A stretch of DNA of 64,000 nt, taken from CASFRF01 sp031549345 (GTDB lineage: Bacteria; Verrucomicrobiota; Lentisphaeria; Victivallales; Victivallaceae). The position numbers and the translations under genes are program-made. Position 1 is the first letter of the stretch; each line of letters opens with the position of its first letter. The stretch lies in contig JAVBPY010000012.1 of the NCBI GenBank assembly GCA_031549345.1, positions 36,266 through 100,265 on the forward strand, in the 5' to 3' direction. This document shows, piece by piece, positions 56,691 through 64,000 of the stretch. The notes under the pieces were generated by a model. That model ran no database searches. It saw nothing but the letters and a program-made list of their open reading frames with translations, and was not told the origin of the DNA.

Positions 56691-57322
56691 CGATGATTAA
56701 GATGATTGTATTGTTTGTGTTGGGCATGTGCGCCACGTTTGCCGTCCACGCCGCCGATGCGACTGTTACGAATGTGGAGGAGGCAATTGCGGCGTTTAAC
56801 GTCGCCCCCTCGCGCGACCTTGGCTGGAAGGTGCTGGACGCGGCGAAGATCCTCCGAAAGAACGGTGGCGACATCGCTCCGGCCACGGAATTTTTTTCCG
56901 CACTCGGTGACAATGCCTCCGTTTCCGAGGCGACGCGACGGCTGGCGGATTATTGGCGGTTTGAGTTGGCGTACACGGAAAAACGGTATGCCGACGCGCG
57001 TCCGTTTGCGATTTCCGGTAAAAATTTCTACGGATTGTATATCTGCGACCGTGAGCTTATGACTGTGGGGCAGCTTGCGCCGGCACTGGTTGCCGCCGAT
57101 TGCCGGACGGCGTTGGCGGAGGGGATTGGCGCGATGCGCCAGACCGAGGCGGCGATGCTGCTCGATTTGTGGTATGAAGCGGTGCTCGCGGGCAAACTGC
57201 CCGATGCCGAGGTCAAGACCACTCTTCAGCTTTTGCGCCGTGTATTTACCCTCCGCGCGAGTAAAGTTGCCGCGTTCGGCACGCTTGCGGATAAGACAAC
57301 CGCGCTTCTTAACACTTACTGA
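56687..57322 (+). CDS. Secreted helical protein, 211 aa
   Basis: Signal peptide (MTMIKMIVLFVLGMCATFAVHAA) followed by a helical, TPR-like domain (VEEAIAAFNVAPSRDLGWKV, YWRFELAYTEKRYADARPFA, AEVKTTLQLLRRVFTL). Function unknown; TPR-like repeats would suggest a protein-binding adaptor. Third consecutive exported product of this cassette. The start could be 56687 or 56693. Confidence 0.55.
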   Translation: MTMIKMIVLFVLGMCATFAVHAADATVTNVEEAIAAFNVAPSRDLGWKVLDAAKILRKNGGDIAPATEFFSALGDNASVSEATRRLADYWRFELAYTEKRYADARPFAISGKNFYGLYICDRELMTVGQLAPALVAADCRTALAEGIGAMRQTEAAMLLDLWYEAVLAGKLPDAEVKTTLQLLRRVFTLRASKVAAFGTLADKTTALLNTY

Positions 57323-57339
57323 CAATGGAGATTTGACGC

Positions 57340-57939
57340 ATGGAAACACACGCAATTACCCTCATGGCCGACGCGGTACGCTGTACCGTTGTGGATGCGG
57401 CACAACAGCCCGCAGCTAGGCCGCTTCTGACGCGCGCCGTCCCCGTCGAGCTGGATATCATCCTGCTTGATCACTCGGGCACACCGTATGCGGAGGATTA
57501 TCTGGCGGGGTTTGCGTGGTGCCTTGTCGTCAACCGCGCGTCGGGGGCGCAGACGCCTCCGCCGTTGCGCACCTCTGTTGTGGAGGTTGTTCCCGGCGGC
57601 CTCCGGGCGGTTCTCGACCAGATGGATACTGTGGAACTAAGAGAAGTCTTTCAGGCTGGGACAACCATTGCGCTTGATGTGGAACTTTGGGGCGTTCGCG
57701 ACGGCATGGACGAGTGGGTGATTCAATTCCCGGTCTTTGTTCGCGACCGGCGCGAACGCCTCGGCGTCCCCAGAAACGTTAGCATTGATTATTACACGAA
57801 GCGGGAGGTTGACTCCCTCCTGGGGCCGTCCTGCCGACAGGCGGTGCGGCGGCCTACCCTGTGGGCGATTGCACGGATATCCGGTGCATCACGCAGGGAA
57901 CGGCAGTGCGGATTAAGTGGCGCGACCCGGATGATTTGA
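57340..57939 (+). CDS. Tail-fibre N-terminal part (interrupted by frameshift)
   Basis: 199 residues as read. The first ~160 are an attachment/shaft domain (METHAITLMADAVRCTVVDA, ELDIILLDHSGTPY, VELWGVRDGMDEWVIQFPV) ending in YTKREVDSLLG, a phage-fibre trimerisation-like motif. Beyond about 57820 the frame degenerates. The adjacent frame continues sensibly (AVLPTGGAAAYPVGDCTDIR...KWRDPDDLTLNGVIFS), and after about 57970 the original frame resumes in the next CDS. Probably the 5' part of one ~570-residue gene. Confidence 0.6.
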   Translation: METHAITLMADAVRCTVVDAAQQPAARPLLTRAVPVELDIILLDHSGTPYAEDYLAGFAWCLVVNRASGAQTPPPLRTSVVEVVPGGLRAVLDQMDTVELREVFQAGTTIALDVELWGVRDGMDEWVIQFPVFVRDRRERLGVPRNVSIDYYTKREVDSLLGPSCRQAVRRPTLWAIARISGASRRERQCGLSGATRMI

Positions 57940-57945
57940 CGCTGA

Positions 57946-59055
57946 ATGGTGTCATATTTTCTTGTTGGGCAGACCGTGCTGGTGCGCAAGATGGGCGCTT
58001 ACCCTGTGTCGCCGGACGATGGGACGACGGTTGTGGAGGTAACATTGCGCAACAAATTCCATACAACACCCTTCAACGATACGCTCCCGGATACGGGCGA
58101 TTCGTTTTTCTATGCGCTGTTCACGTATTCGGAAGCAGGGATGGTGAATACGAACGCGGCGAACCACTTTGCCGCAAATGCGTTCACGTGGAGTACCGTG
58201 GCGGATGTGGTGCGTTCCGGTGATGCGCCGCTGTATTTCGACATTGGCGACGTATTCACGCTCCCGCACGCCACGCTCGGCACGATCCATTGGCAGGTGG
58301 CCGCGTTCGACAATGCCGTGTTGCTTGATGCATCCAAAACGCACAGCATGACGCTGCTTAGCGTTAGCACCCTCACGACAATGCCTTTGGATGCGGCGGA
58401 AAAAGCCTACGCCACAACCGCTGATACAACGTTTCAGGAAGGTAAGAAATACTACACATACAACGGGATGGGCTACGACGAAGCGGAGACTCTTCCCGGG
58501 GGTGCAATTCCCTCCGCGACGTATTACGAAGCCAACGAACCCTACTACATCAACAGTGGACGCGGACACTGGGGGCAAAGTGCACTACGGCAGTATTTGA
58601 ACAGCTCCGCCGGAGTCGGCGGCTGGTGGAATGCGCAACATATTTTCGACTTGCCGCCAGCGCAAGCTTCAACAATACAGGGGTTTATGGCCGGGATCAA
58701 TGATTCGGAATTTCTTGCCGCGGTCGCGGAAACGGTGGTGCCTTACGCAGGCGATTCGATCACTTGCAAGGGATTGATGTACCAGGCGACAGACCGCTTT
58801 TTCATTCCGTCGCGAATGGAGATTTTCGGGCCGGTTTGGGCGCCTTACGATGGGATTTTGTGGCCGCTATACGATTGCGCGAACGATGACGACCGGATCA
58901 AATATCAATCCGGTACGGCTACTGCGGCGCAGTGGTTTTTGCGTTCCGCGTTCCCTGGCAGCGGCGCGGTACAGTTTGTAATGGGGACAGGAGTCATGCA
59001 GGCGACCGGCCCCTCGGTTGTGCTTGCTGTTGCTCCCGCGTGTGTAATCGGTTAA
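57946..59055 (+). CDS. Tail-fibre C-terminal part with DUF6273-like domain (frameshifted from 57340 gene)
   Basis: 369 residues as read. It begins in a fibre element of the type W..T-x-LVRK-x-G-x-YP-x-x-x-x-DG (QTVLVRKMGAYPVSPDDG), followed by ALFTYSEAGMVNTNAA. The second half matches the DUF6273 pattern (GRGHWGQSALRQYLNSSAG..GWW, then FMAGINDSEFLAAVAETVVPY) and a beta-rich end (LRSAFPGSGAVQFVMGTG). ATG 57946 has no ribosome site and lies in the middle of the conserved motif, so it is a fragment joined by two frameshifts to the 57340 gene. Confidence 0.6.
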   Translation: MVSYFLVGQTVLVRKMGAYPVSPDDGTTVVEVTLRNKFHTTPFNDTLPDTGDSFFYALFTYSEAGMVNTNAANHFAANAFTWSTVADVVRSGDAPLYFDIGDVFTLPHATLGTIHWQVAAFDNAVLLDASKTHSMTLLSVSTLTTMPLDAAEKAYATTADTTFQEGKKYYTYNGMGYDEAETLPGGAIPSATYYEANEPYYINSGRGHWGQSALRQYLNSSAGVGGWWNAQHIFDLPPAQASTIQGFMAGINDSEFLAAVAETVVPYAGDSITCKGLMYQATDRFFIPSRMEIFGPVWAPYDGILWPLYDCANDDDRIKYQSGTATAAQWFLRSAFPGSGAVQFVMGTGVMQATGPSVVLAVAPACVIG

Positions 59056-59065
59056 GGAGGAGACA

Positions 59066-59398
59066 ATGGAATACATCAAAAACATCGATTTCAAGAACCG
59101 AGTCGAGCGCGAACAGCGCCACCGCACGGAATTCGCCGCGGCCTGCGTCCAATTCCGTGAGTTGTGCGTCCGAATCGCCGAATTTCTTGGGACTCAATTT
59201 TACGGCGGTTTCGACGAATACGCGGCATTTGCGCAATCGGCGGCGTACCGGGCCGACCCGACAACGGGTAACACGCTGGCCGTCATGTTGGCCGGAGCAA
59301 ACGAGCATTGCAAGTACGTTGGCGGCAAGTGCGGCTACGGCCAGCCGGAGTGGTGGCATGAGTGCTGGAGCAAGGCGGATAACGATGTACACGTATGA
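59066..59398 (+). CDS. Small phage protein, 110 aa
   Basis: MEYIKNIDFKNRVEREQRHR opens a helical, aromatic-rich protein (QFRELCVRIAEFLGTQFYGG, GGKCGYGQPEWWHECWSKAD). AAGGAGGAG precedes the ATG. Unassigned. Its end overlaps the next gene by 14 bases. Confidence 0.5.
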   Translation: MEYIKNIDFKNRVEREQRHRTEFAAACVQFRELCVRIAEFLGTQFYGGFDEYAAFAQSAAYRADPTTGNTLAVMLAGANEHCKYVGGKCGYGQPEWWHECWSKADNDVHV

Positions 59399-59783
59399 TC
59401 AAGTGATTGACAAGCAAGTACTTGCTCGTGCGGCAAAGTTACGGGGGGCGGAGCTTTTAGACGATATCGAGCGTGTATGTGATGTCTGCAACGGAATCGG
59501 AGCATGGTGGATGCCACGGTGGATGCGTGGAGCAATCAGCGCCCTGACGCCGTCGCTGGTGATCGTGGCGGACATTCATGATCTTCAATACGATCTTGGC
59601 GGCGACGCCATCGACCGTCTTCAGGACGACGCCGATTTTTTGACGAACGGTTACCGCATGGCCAGGTATCGGTATGGGCGCTTCGATCCGCGGCGCATCC
59701 TCACCCGGGCGATGACACTGTGGTATTGGCGCAGGTTGCGCCGCTACGGGTGGTCGGCATTTCGCCACAAAAAGGAAACTTGA
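59385..59783 (+). CDS. Small phage protein with HDxxY motif, 132 aa
   Basis: MYTYDQVIDKQVLARAAKLR..., a helical protein with SLVIVADIHDLQYDLGGDAI and DDADFLTNGYRMARYRYGRF. The HDxxY...D arrangement resembles a phospholipase-A2-like or DUF1353-like catalytic site, but the usual cysteines are absent. An enzymatic (lysis-related) role is possible, not shown. Weak ribosome site. Confidence 0.45.
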   Translation: MYTYDQVIDKQVLARAAKLRGAELLDDIERVCDVCNGIGAWWMPRWMRGAISALTPSLVIVADIHDLQYDLGGDAIDRLQDDADFLTNGYRMARYRYGRFDPRRILTRAMTLWYWRRLRRYGWSAFRHKKET

Positions 59784-59785
59784 AC

Positions 59786-60229
59786 ATGGAAAATTGTTTG
59801 AACGCAGTATCGCTCTTCGCCTTGGCGGCTTGTACTCTCGCGTTGGGCGGCTGCTTATCGCCGACACAATCCATCGTTCGCGAGTACAGCGATGCGGGTG
59901 CGCTCATGCGCGAAACGATAACAAATGAGAGTGTCCTTAAGACTGTGATGGAGAGCACCAAACATAAGGTGGTGTTTGTCAACGATCAAAGCTGGCTCGC
60001 CGGTGTCCGCGCGATTCCGCCGGGAAGTTCGGCGGAGAATCCCGCCGGAGTGCTTGAAATGCTCGCAGGCAAACGCGATATTACCATGCTGACCGTCCCG
60101 GCCAAGCAGGCCAACATCACTCCCGCGACCGCGCGGGGCATCGCAACCTTGATCGAGGCGGCGCGGGCGGGCGATATCACCCTCGGCGCGGAAGGTGTTT
60201 CCAGCACCTCCGGGGCCGCCGCGCCTTGA
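59786..60229 (+). CDS. Phage-encoded lipoprotein, 147 aa
   Basis: Signal peptide with a lipobox (LALGGC, Cys23), so it is predicted to be lipidated and membrane-anchored. A helical domain follows with MRETITNESVLKTVMESTKH, ITMLTVPAKQANITPATARG and an Ala/Gly-rich end. It is the last gene of the late operon, just before the terminator. Candidates are an outer-membrane spanin-like lysis partner or a surface-exclusion protein; neither is proven. Confidence 0.6.
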   Translation: MENCLNAVSLFALAACTLALGGCLSPTQSIVREYSDAGALMRETITNESVLKTVMESTKHKVVFVNDQSWLAGVRAIPPGSSAENPAGVLEMLAGKRDITMLTVPAKQANITPATARGIATLIEAARAGDITLGAEGVSSTSGAAAP

Positions 60230-60307
60230 TTTTTTGCGTTGCTGTACTATAGCAATAGTGCCGCAGGTTTCACAATTATTGCGGTCGGGGTAGTATCTCG
60301 CCCCGTA

Positions 60308-60342
60308 AGCCTCCCGGAGCAATCCGGGGGGCTTTTTATTTT
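60308..60342 (+). terminator. Terminator at the end of the phage-like operon
   Basis: Stem agcctcccgga / tccggggggct with a GCAA loop, then tttttatttt. It ends the rightward transcript and marks the approximate right limit of the element. Confidence 0.85.
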
Positions 60343-60370
60343 CAGCGGAATGTACGCATCGCTCGTATGA

Positions 60371-60577
60371 TTATTCTTTGGGGGGGCCGAAGAGGTTGTG
60401 CGGGGCATGTTGGGCGATGAAGACGAAAACCAAGCCGAACCAACCGGTCAGGATACAGCCGAAGAAGCCGAAAAGTTTCCAACGGCGCGGCCGTTCCCGG
60501 AAAATGACCAGGGCAAGGCCCGCGGGCAATCCGAAGAAAATCACCCAACCCGTCAGGTAAAACAAAACATCCTTCAT
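60371..60577 (-). CDS. Small two-helix membrane protein, 68 aa
   Basis: MKDVLFYLTGWVIFFGLPAG starts the first membrane helix; the second is KLFGFFGCILTGWFGLVFVF. A charged RERPRRW loop joins them and a short tail ends GPPKE. AAAGGAGTG precedes the ATG at the right spacing. No family recognised. It lies between the phage-like terminator and the EF-G-like gene, on the opposite strand to both. Confidence 0.6.
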   Translation of the reverse strand: MKDVLFYLTGWVIFFGLPAGLALVIFRERPRRWKLFGFFGCILTGWFGLVFVFIAQHAPHNLFGPPKE

Positions 60578-60695
60578 AAATCACTCCTTTTTCACTACTG
60601 TACTTCATTTTCAGGGAAAATCCAGCATTTTCAAACAAATTTTGCATTGCACCGCCGGATGTGCTGAAATAAGCTCTTTTTTCCTGAAAGGAACT

Positions 60696-60724
60696 TGCAA
60701 AAGTTACCCTACAGGTTTACAATA
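60696..60724 (+). promoter_or_regulatory. Promoter of the EF-G-like gene
   Basis: TTGCAA, a 17-base spacer and TACAAT, with the -10 box 54 bases before the ATG. Confidence 0.6.
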
Positions 60725-60778
60725 CAACAATGTCACCGGTTCCAGGCTATTTTTTCAACCCTAAAATAAGGTGGAAAC

Positions 60779-62800
60779 ATGAAAAAATCGGGAGAATGCA
60801 GAACCTTTGTCATTGCCGGTCATTCCGGCAGCGGTAAGACAACCCTGGCGGATCTTATGCTCTTTAAGGCCGGCGCCGTTTCGCGCGCCGGAAGCGTGGA
60901 TCAGAAAACAAGCGTCAGCGATTACACGGTCGAGGAGCAGGAAAAACGCAGCTCCATTTATTCCGCTGTTATGAACTGCACGTGGAAAGACCACGCCTTC
61001 TTTTTTATCGATACCCCCGGATACGGTGAATTCATCGGCCAGCTCTTTGGCGCGATGCGCGCGGCCGACGCCGCCCTTGTCGTCCTCGACGGCGTGGACG
61101 GTCCGCAGGTCGGCACCGCGCGCGCCTGGAAAATGGCGCGGCAGAATGCAATGCCGCGCGCCGGATTGATCAACCGCCTCGACCACGAACGCGCCGACTT
61201 CAAACGGACGCTCGAAAAAATGCGCGCCAACCACGGTAAGAGTGTGGTGATCCCTCTGACGATGCCCAATGCGTCGGGAACGGGCTTCTCTTGCGTCTAC
61301 AACGTTCTTTTCGACGAGATCCCCGCCGAGCTTAAGGCCGATGCCGACGAGTACCGTTCCCTCTGGATGGACGCCATCGCCGAAACCGATGAAGAGTTGA
61401 TGATGCGTTATCTCGATGGGGAAAACCTCTCTATGGAGGAAGTTGCCGAAGGATTGCGCAAGATCATCGTCGCCGCCCGCGTGATCCCTGTTTTTGCCGG
61501 AAGCGCGGCGAAGGACATCGGCATCACCGAGCTCATGGACTGCATCGTCAATGTTTTTCCGCGCCCCCTGGACAAAGGGACTGTTCTCACCGCCGACGGC
61601 ACGGTGGAGGATTTGAGCGAAACCGGTCCCGGACGTACAATTGTTTTCAAGAGCGTGAACGACCCGGTTCTCGGGCAATTGACATTCCTCCGCGTTCGGA
61701 CCGGCGAGATTCGCGGCGATTGCGAAATGATCAACTTCCGCACCGGCGCGAAGGAACGCCTCGGAAACCTCCTTCTAATGAACGGAAAAAACCAGACTCC
61801 CATCGAACGTGCCGTTCCCGGGATGCTCTGCGCCGTCGCCAAACTCAAGGATACCCACATCGGCGATACGCTTAGCATGGACGGAAACGCCCGGAAGCTG
61901 CGTCCGATTGAATACCCGGCGCCCGTAATGTCCTACGCCGTAACCACCGCCAAGGCGGGCGACGACGACAAGCTGGCTGTTGGGCTCGGGAAAATCGCCG
62001 ACGGCGACCCGACGGTGCGCCTGAAACGCGACGAGGAAACCCACGAACTTCTCCTCTCCGGCATGGGCGATCAGCATCTGGGCATTATCGTCAAGCGTCT
62101 GCGTGACACCTACAAGGTTGAAGCGCTTTTGAGTACACCGAAGATTCCTTATCGCGAAACCATCACCGCCTCCGGCGACGGACACTACCGGCACAAGAAA
62201 CAGACCGGCGGTTCCGGGCAGTTTGCCGAGGTGATGCTGAAAATCGAGCGCAACGATGCCGGATTCGAATTCGTCAATGCGGTTGTCGGCGGCACCATTC
62301 CGAAAAACTTCATTCCCGCCGTGGAAAAGGGCGTTTTGGAAATGCTCGCGGCGGGTCCTCTGGTTGGATGCCGCGTGGAACGCGTTAAGGTTACGGTGCT
62401 TGACGGGAAATACCACCCGGTTGACTCCAATGAAATGGCGTTCAAAATTGCCGCGCGCATGGCTTTCCGCGAGGCGATGAACAAAGCAAAACCGGTTCTT
62501 TTGGAGCCGATCATGACCGTCCGCACACACATCCCGGACGCCTACATGGGCGATGTAACCGGGGCGCTGAATCAAAAGCGCGGCCGTATCCTCGGCATGA
62601 GCATGGAGGAAGGCATGGAGGTGCTTAGCGCCGAAGCGCCCCTTGCTGAGCTCGCCAAATACGCAACGGAATTGCGGAGCATGACGCAGGGGCGCGGATT
62701 GTTCGAAATGGAATTTGCCCGCTACGAACAAGTTCCGCCCGCCGTGGCAAACGACGTCATTGCCAGGCACCAGGCGGAAAACGCGGAAAAGGAAGCATGA
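60779..62800 (+). CDS. EF-G-like translational GTPase
   Basis: 673 residues with all five EF-G domains. G1 is GHSGSGKT (14-21), G3 DTPGYGEF and G4 NRLD, where most EF-Gs have NKxD. Domains II-V follow (LTFLRVRTGEIRG, PIERAVPGMLCAVA, KQTGGSGQFAEVMLKIERND, GRILGMSMEEGMEVL). Switch I reads EEQEKRSSIYSA instead of the classical RGITI, which points to an EF-G2/FusA2-type paralogue, not the main elongation factor. It is coupled to the next gene (ATGA) and has a good promoter. Confidence 0.9.
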   Translation: MKKSGECRTFVIAGHSGSGKTTLADLMLFKAGAVSRAGSVDQKTSVSDYTVEEQEKRSSIYSAVMNCTWKDHAFFFIDTPGYGEFIGQLFGAMRAADAALVVLDGVDGPQVGTARAWKMARQNAMPRAGLINRLDHERADFKRTLEKMRANHGKSVVIPLTMPNASGTGFSCVYNVLFDEIPAELKADADEYRSLWMDAIAETDEELMMRYLDGENLSMEEVAEGLRKIIVAARVIPVFAGSAAKDIGITELMDCIVNVFPRPLDKGTVLTADGTVEDLSETGPGRTIVFKSVNDPVLGQLTFLRVRTGEIRGDCEMINFRTGAKERLGNLLLMNGKNQTPIERAVPGMLCAVAKLKDTHIGDTLSMDGNARKLRPIEYPAPVMSYAVTTAKAGDDDKLAVGLGKIADGDPTVRLKRDEETHELLLSGMGDQHLGIIVKRLRDTYKVEALLSTPKIPYRETITASGDGHYRHKKQTGGSGQFAEVMLKIERNDAGFEFVNAVVGGTIPKNFIPAVEKGVLEMLAAGPLVGCRVERVKVTVLDGKYHPVDSNEMAFKIAARMAFREAMNKAKPVLLEPIMTVRTHIPDAYMGDVTGALNQKRGRILGMSMEEGMEVLSAEAPLAELAKYATELRSMTQGRGLFEMEFARYEQVPPAVANDVIARHQAENAEKEA

Positions 62801-63840
62801 ACCCAGCCGGTTCCGCTGGAATGGCGGAGCGTTTGGAGGGAGCCTTCGCGGCTCCCCGAAAGCGCTTCTGCTATTATTCCGCGAACTCCGCGCCTTGCGC
62901 CAGCGCGCGCCTTGCGGCGCTTGGCGCATGGGACTGGACGCCTTATCGAACGCTCGGCGGCGGTGGTTCACCGAGTTTGGTCCCCATTGCCTTCGGCGGG
63001 CGTCCTGTCCGCTTGGGCAATGGCGTACTGTGGGCGGAGCCCGCGATCACCGATTCCCGCCAGGCTTTCGACTTGCCCGTTCCGGACCCATTGGAGGGCG
63101 TTACCGGCGAAAAAATACGCGAAGCGGCCGAATTGAACCGCGCTCTTTCGCCCGGGGAGCGGATACGGAACATCGACGTGCAATCTCCTTTGAGCGTTGC
63201 GGAGATGATGTGGGATTCCGGGCGATTCTACACCGACCTTGTGGATTATCCGGACGCGGTGCACGCGTTGCTGGAAAAAATAACCGCGTTCCAGATCGCC
63301 TATATCCGCGCCGTACGCGCGGCGGCGGGCGCGGCGTACAATCCCTGCGGCTTTCCCCTGATTTATGCCGAAGGGCCCGGTACAATGGTCGGCGACGATA
63401 CACTGAGCTTGCTTTCGCCTTCCATGCACGCAGAGTTCAGTATCCCCTACATCAACCAATTGGGGGATGCGGTGGGCCCGCTTTTCTACCATTCGTGCAC
63501 CTGGCGCGCAACGCACCTCGACAACGTGCGGATGGTGCGGAACGTTCGCGCATACAACTGGAATCCGGGCAATTCCGACGATGCTGCGATGCTGATCCAA
63601 GAATTCAGCGGCAAAGCCGTCCTCGCGTTGCACCTGTGTCCGGGGATGCACCGGACGCGCGATGTCCTCAAATTGGGAAAGAATTTCGCCGACGAAGCCG
63701 ACTTCCTGGCTTATTGTCTGGACGCCATGACCGACGAAACGTGCTTCTACTGGTGGTTCGAGCGCCTTGCCGACAATGCGCCTTTAATCGAAAAAATCTA
63801 CGGCCTTCTCTATGAGCGCGGTTTTACTCCGCAAAATTGA
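62797..63840 (+). CDS. Uroporphyrinogen-decarboxylase-family protein
   Basis: 347 residues with the URO-D/MtaA-like TIM-barrel layout: VQSPLSVAEMMWDSGRFYTD, VDYPDAVHALLEKITAFQIA, SPSMHAEFSIPYINQL, FYHSCTWRA and SGKAVLALHLCPGM. Lentisphaerota have many members, most of unknown substrate; some act as methyltransferases rather than heme enzymes. The active-site arginine pair of true HemE (RPVWLMRQAGR motif) is not present at the N-terminus, so it is not HemE. Coupled to the EF-G-like gene. Confidence 0.8.
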   Translation: MNPAGSAGMAERLEGAFAAPRKRFCYYSANSAPCASARLAALGAWDWTPYRTLGGGGSPSLVPIAFGGRPVRLGNGVLWAEPAITDSRQAFDLPVPDPLEGVTGEKIREAAELNRALSPGERIRNIDVQSPLSVAEMMWDSGRFYTDLVDYPDAVHALLEKITAFQIAYIRAVRAAAGAAYNPCGFPLIYAEGPGTMVGDDTLSLLSPSMHAEFSIPYINQLGDAVGPLFYHSCTWRATHLDNVRMVRNVRAYNWNPGNSDDAAMLIQEFSGKAVLALHLCPGMHRTRDVLKLGKNFADEADFLAYCLDAMTDETCFYWWFERLADNAPLIEKIYGLLYERGFTPQN

Positions 63841-63873
63841 GTTGTTCTGTCCGGGATTCCAGCCGTAGAGAGG

Positions 63874-64000
63874 CCGGTGGCGCGGGGTGATAGAGCCCCG
63901 GTGGCGCGGGGTGATAGAGCACCGGTGGCGCGGGGTGATAGAGCCCCGGTGGCGCGGGGTGATAGAGCACCGGTGGCGCGGGGTGATAGAGCCCCGGTGG
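63874..64000. repeat. 24-bp tandem repeat at the right window edge
   Basis: Units start CCGGTGGCGCGGGGTGATAG at 63874, 63898, 63922, 63946, 63970 and 63994 (the last cut by the window). Alternate units end in CC and CA, so the real period may be 48 bp. Confidence 0.92.

Larger units (their letters stand above)
41410..60342. mobile_element. Mu-related prophage-like element lacking head, terminase, sheath and transposase genes
   Basis: Bounded on the left by ogt and on the right by a terminator at 60308. It has a leftward early arm (small ORFs, HTH protein, Gam), a central switch (43.0-43.14 kb) and a long rightward late operon: DUF2730-like, gp36-like, gp37-like, tape measure and a large fibre/secreted cassette. 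All late genes are tightly packed, many with ATGA overlaps. No terminase, portal, capsid protease, major capsid, contractile sheath or MuA/MuB gene is present. Ends and target duplications were not found, so limits are approximate. Confidence 0.75.

Noticed and set aside
41410..60342. Contractile (R-type) tailocin or type VI-like injection system
   Set aside because: No sheath, spike/VgrG-like or ClpV-like gene was recognised; the tape measure and gene order fit a non-contractile tail better.
63874..64000. CRISPR array
   Set aside because: The 24-bp units follow each other with no spacers, so this is a simple tandem repeat.

Overview
The window looks like a chromosomal segment of an anaerobic, carbohydrate-degrading member of the PVC superphylum, most likely Lentisphaerota/Victivallis-like. 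This is inferred from three things. There are type-II-pseudopilin-like proteins with the FTLIELLVVIAIIAIL... start that is hugely expanded in that group. Glycoside hydrolases sit beside hybrid GntR/LacI-type and IclR regulators. There is a full-length pyruvate:ferredoxin oxidoreductase. No tRNA, rRNA or CRISPR array was seen.

Layout. 1-2.4 kb: GH31 glycosidase (cut by the window edge) and a phosphopantetheinyl transferase. 2.5-6.4 kb: exported parvulin PPIase, MmcQ/YjbR-type protein and two unknown membrane proteins, with a MITE-like repeat. 6.4-7.4 kb: a LexA/CI-type S24 repressor facing a small unknown gene across a near-perfect dyad. 7.4-10.1 kb: a GT-C and a GT2-GtrA glycosyltransferase pair. 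10.1-19.7 kb: IclR regulator divergent from a translationally coupled operon of one pseudopilin-like protein and two ~1,300-residue secreted beta-propeller/CBM9-like paralogues. 19.7-21.7 kb: pseudopilin plus GntR-type regulator. 21.8-24.4 kb: DUF3137-like and membrane-anchored PstS-like proteins, then a second MITE-like copy. 24.4-32.6 kb: PFOR, then a GH4 alpha-galactosidase and a clan GH-A glycosidase operon. The promoter of that operon carries the same candidate operator as the GntR-type gene. 32.7-37.9 kb: leuS-valS. 37.9-39.4 kb: AT-rich foreign island (broken XRE regulator, PRTase, tandem duplication). 39.4-41.4 kb: Ada/AlkA fusion and Ogt for alkylation repair.

41.4-60.3 kb is the most unusual part: a Mu-related element with a divergent regulatory core, a Gam-like gene on the left arm, and a rightward operon of Mu gp36-like, gp37-like, tape-measure and many fibre-like genes. 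No terminase, portal, protease, capsid, tail sheath or transposase gene is visible. The fibre region adds features rarely seen together in a virion: a 26-glycine tract, AIDA-type adhesin repeats, collagen-like and 27-residue repeats, three consecutive signal-peptide proteins and a terminal lipoprotein. It may be a capsid-less (tailocin-like) particle or a decayed prophage.

60.4-64 kb: a small membrane protein, an EF-G-like GTPase with its own good promoter, a uroporphyrinogen-decarboxylase-family protein, and a 24-bp tandem repeat running off the right edge.
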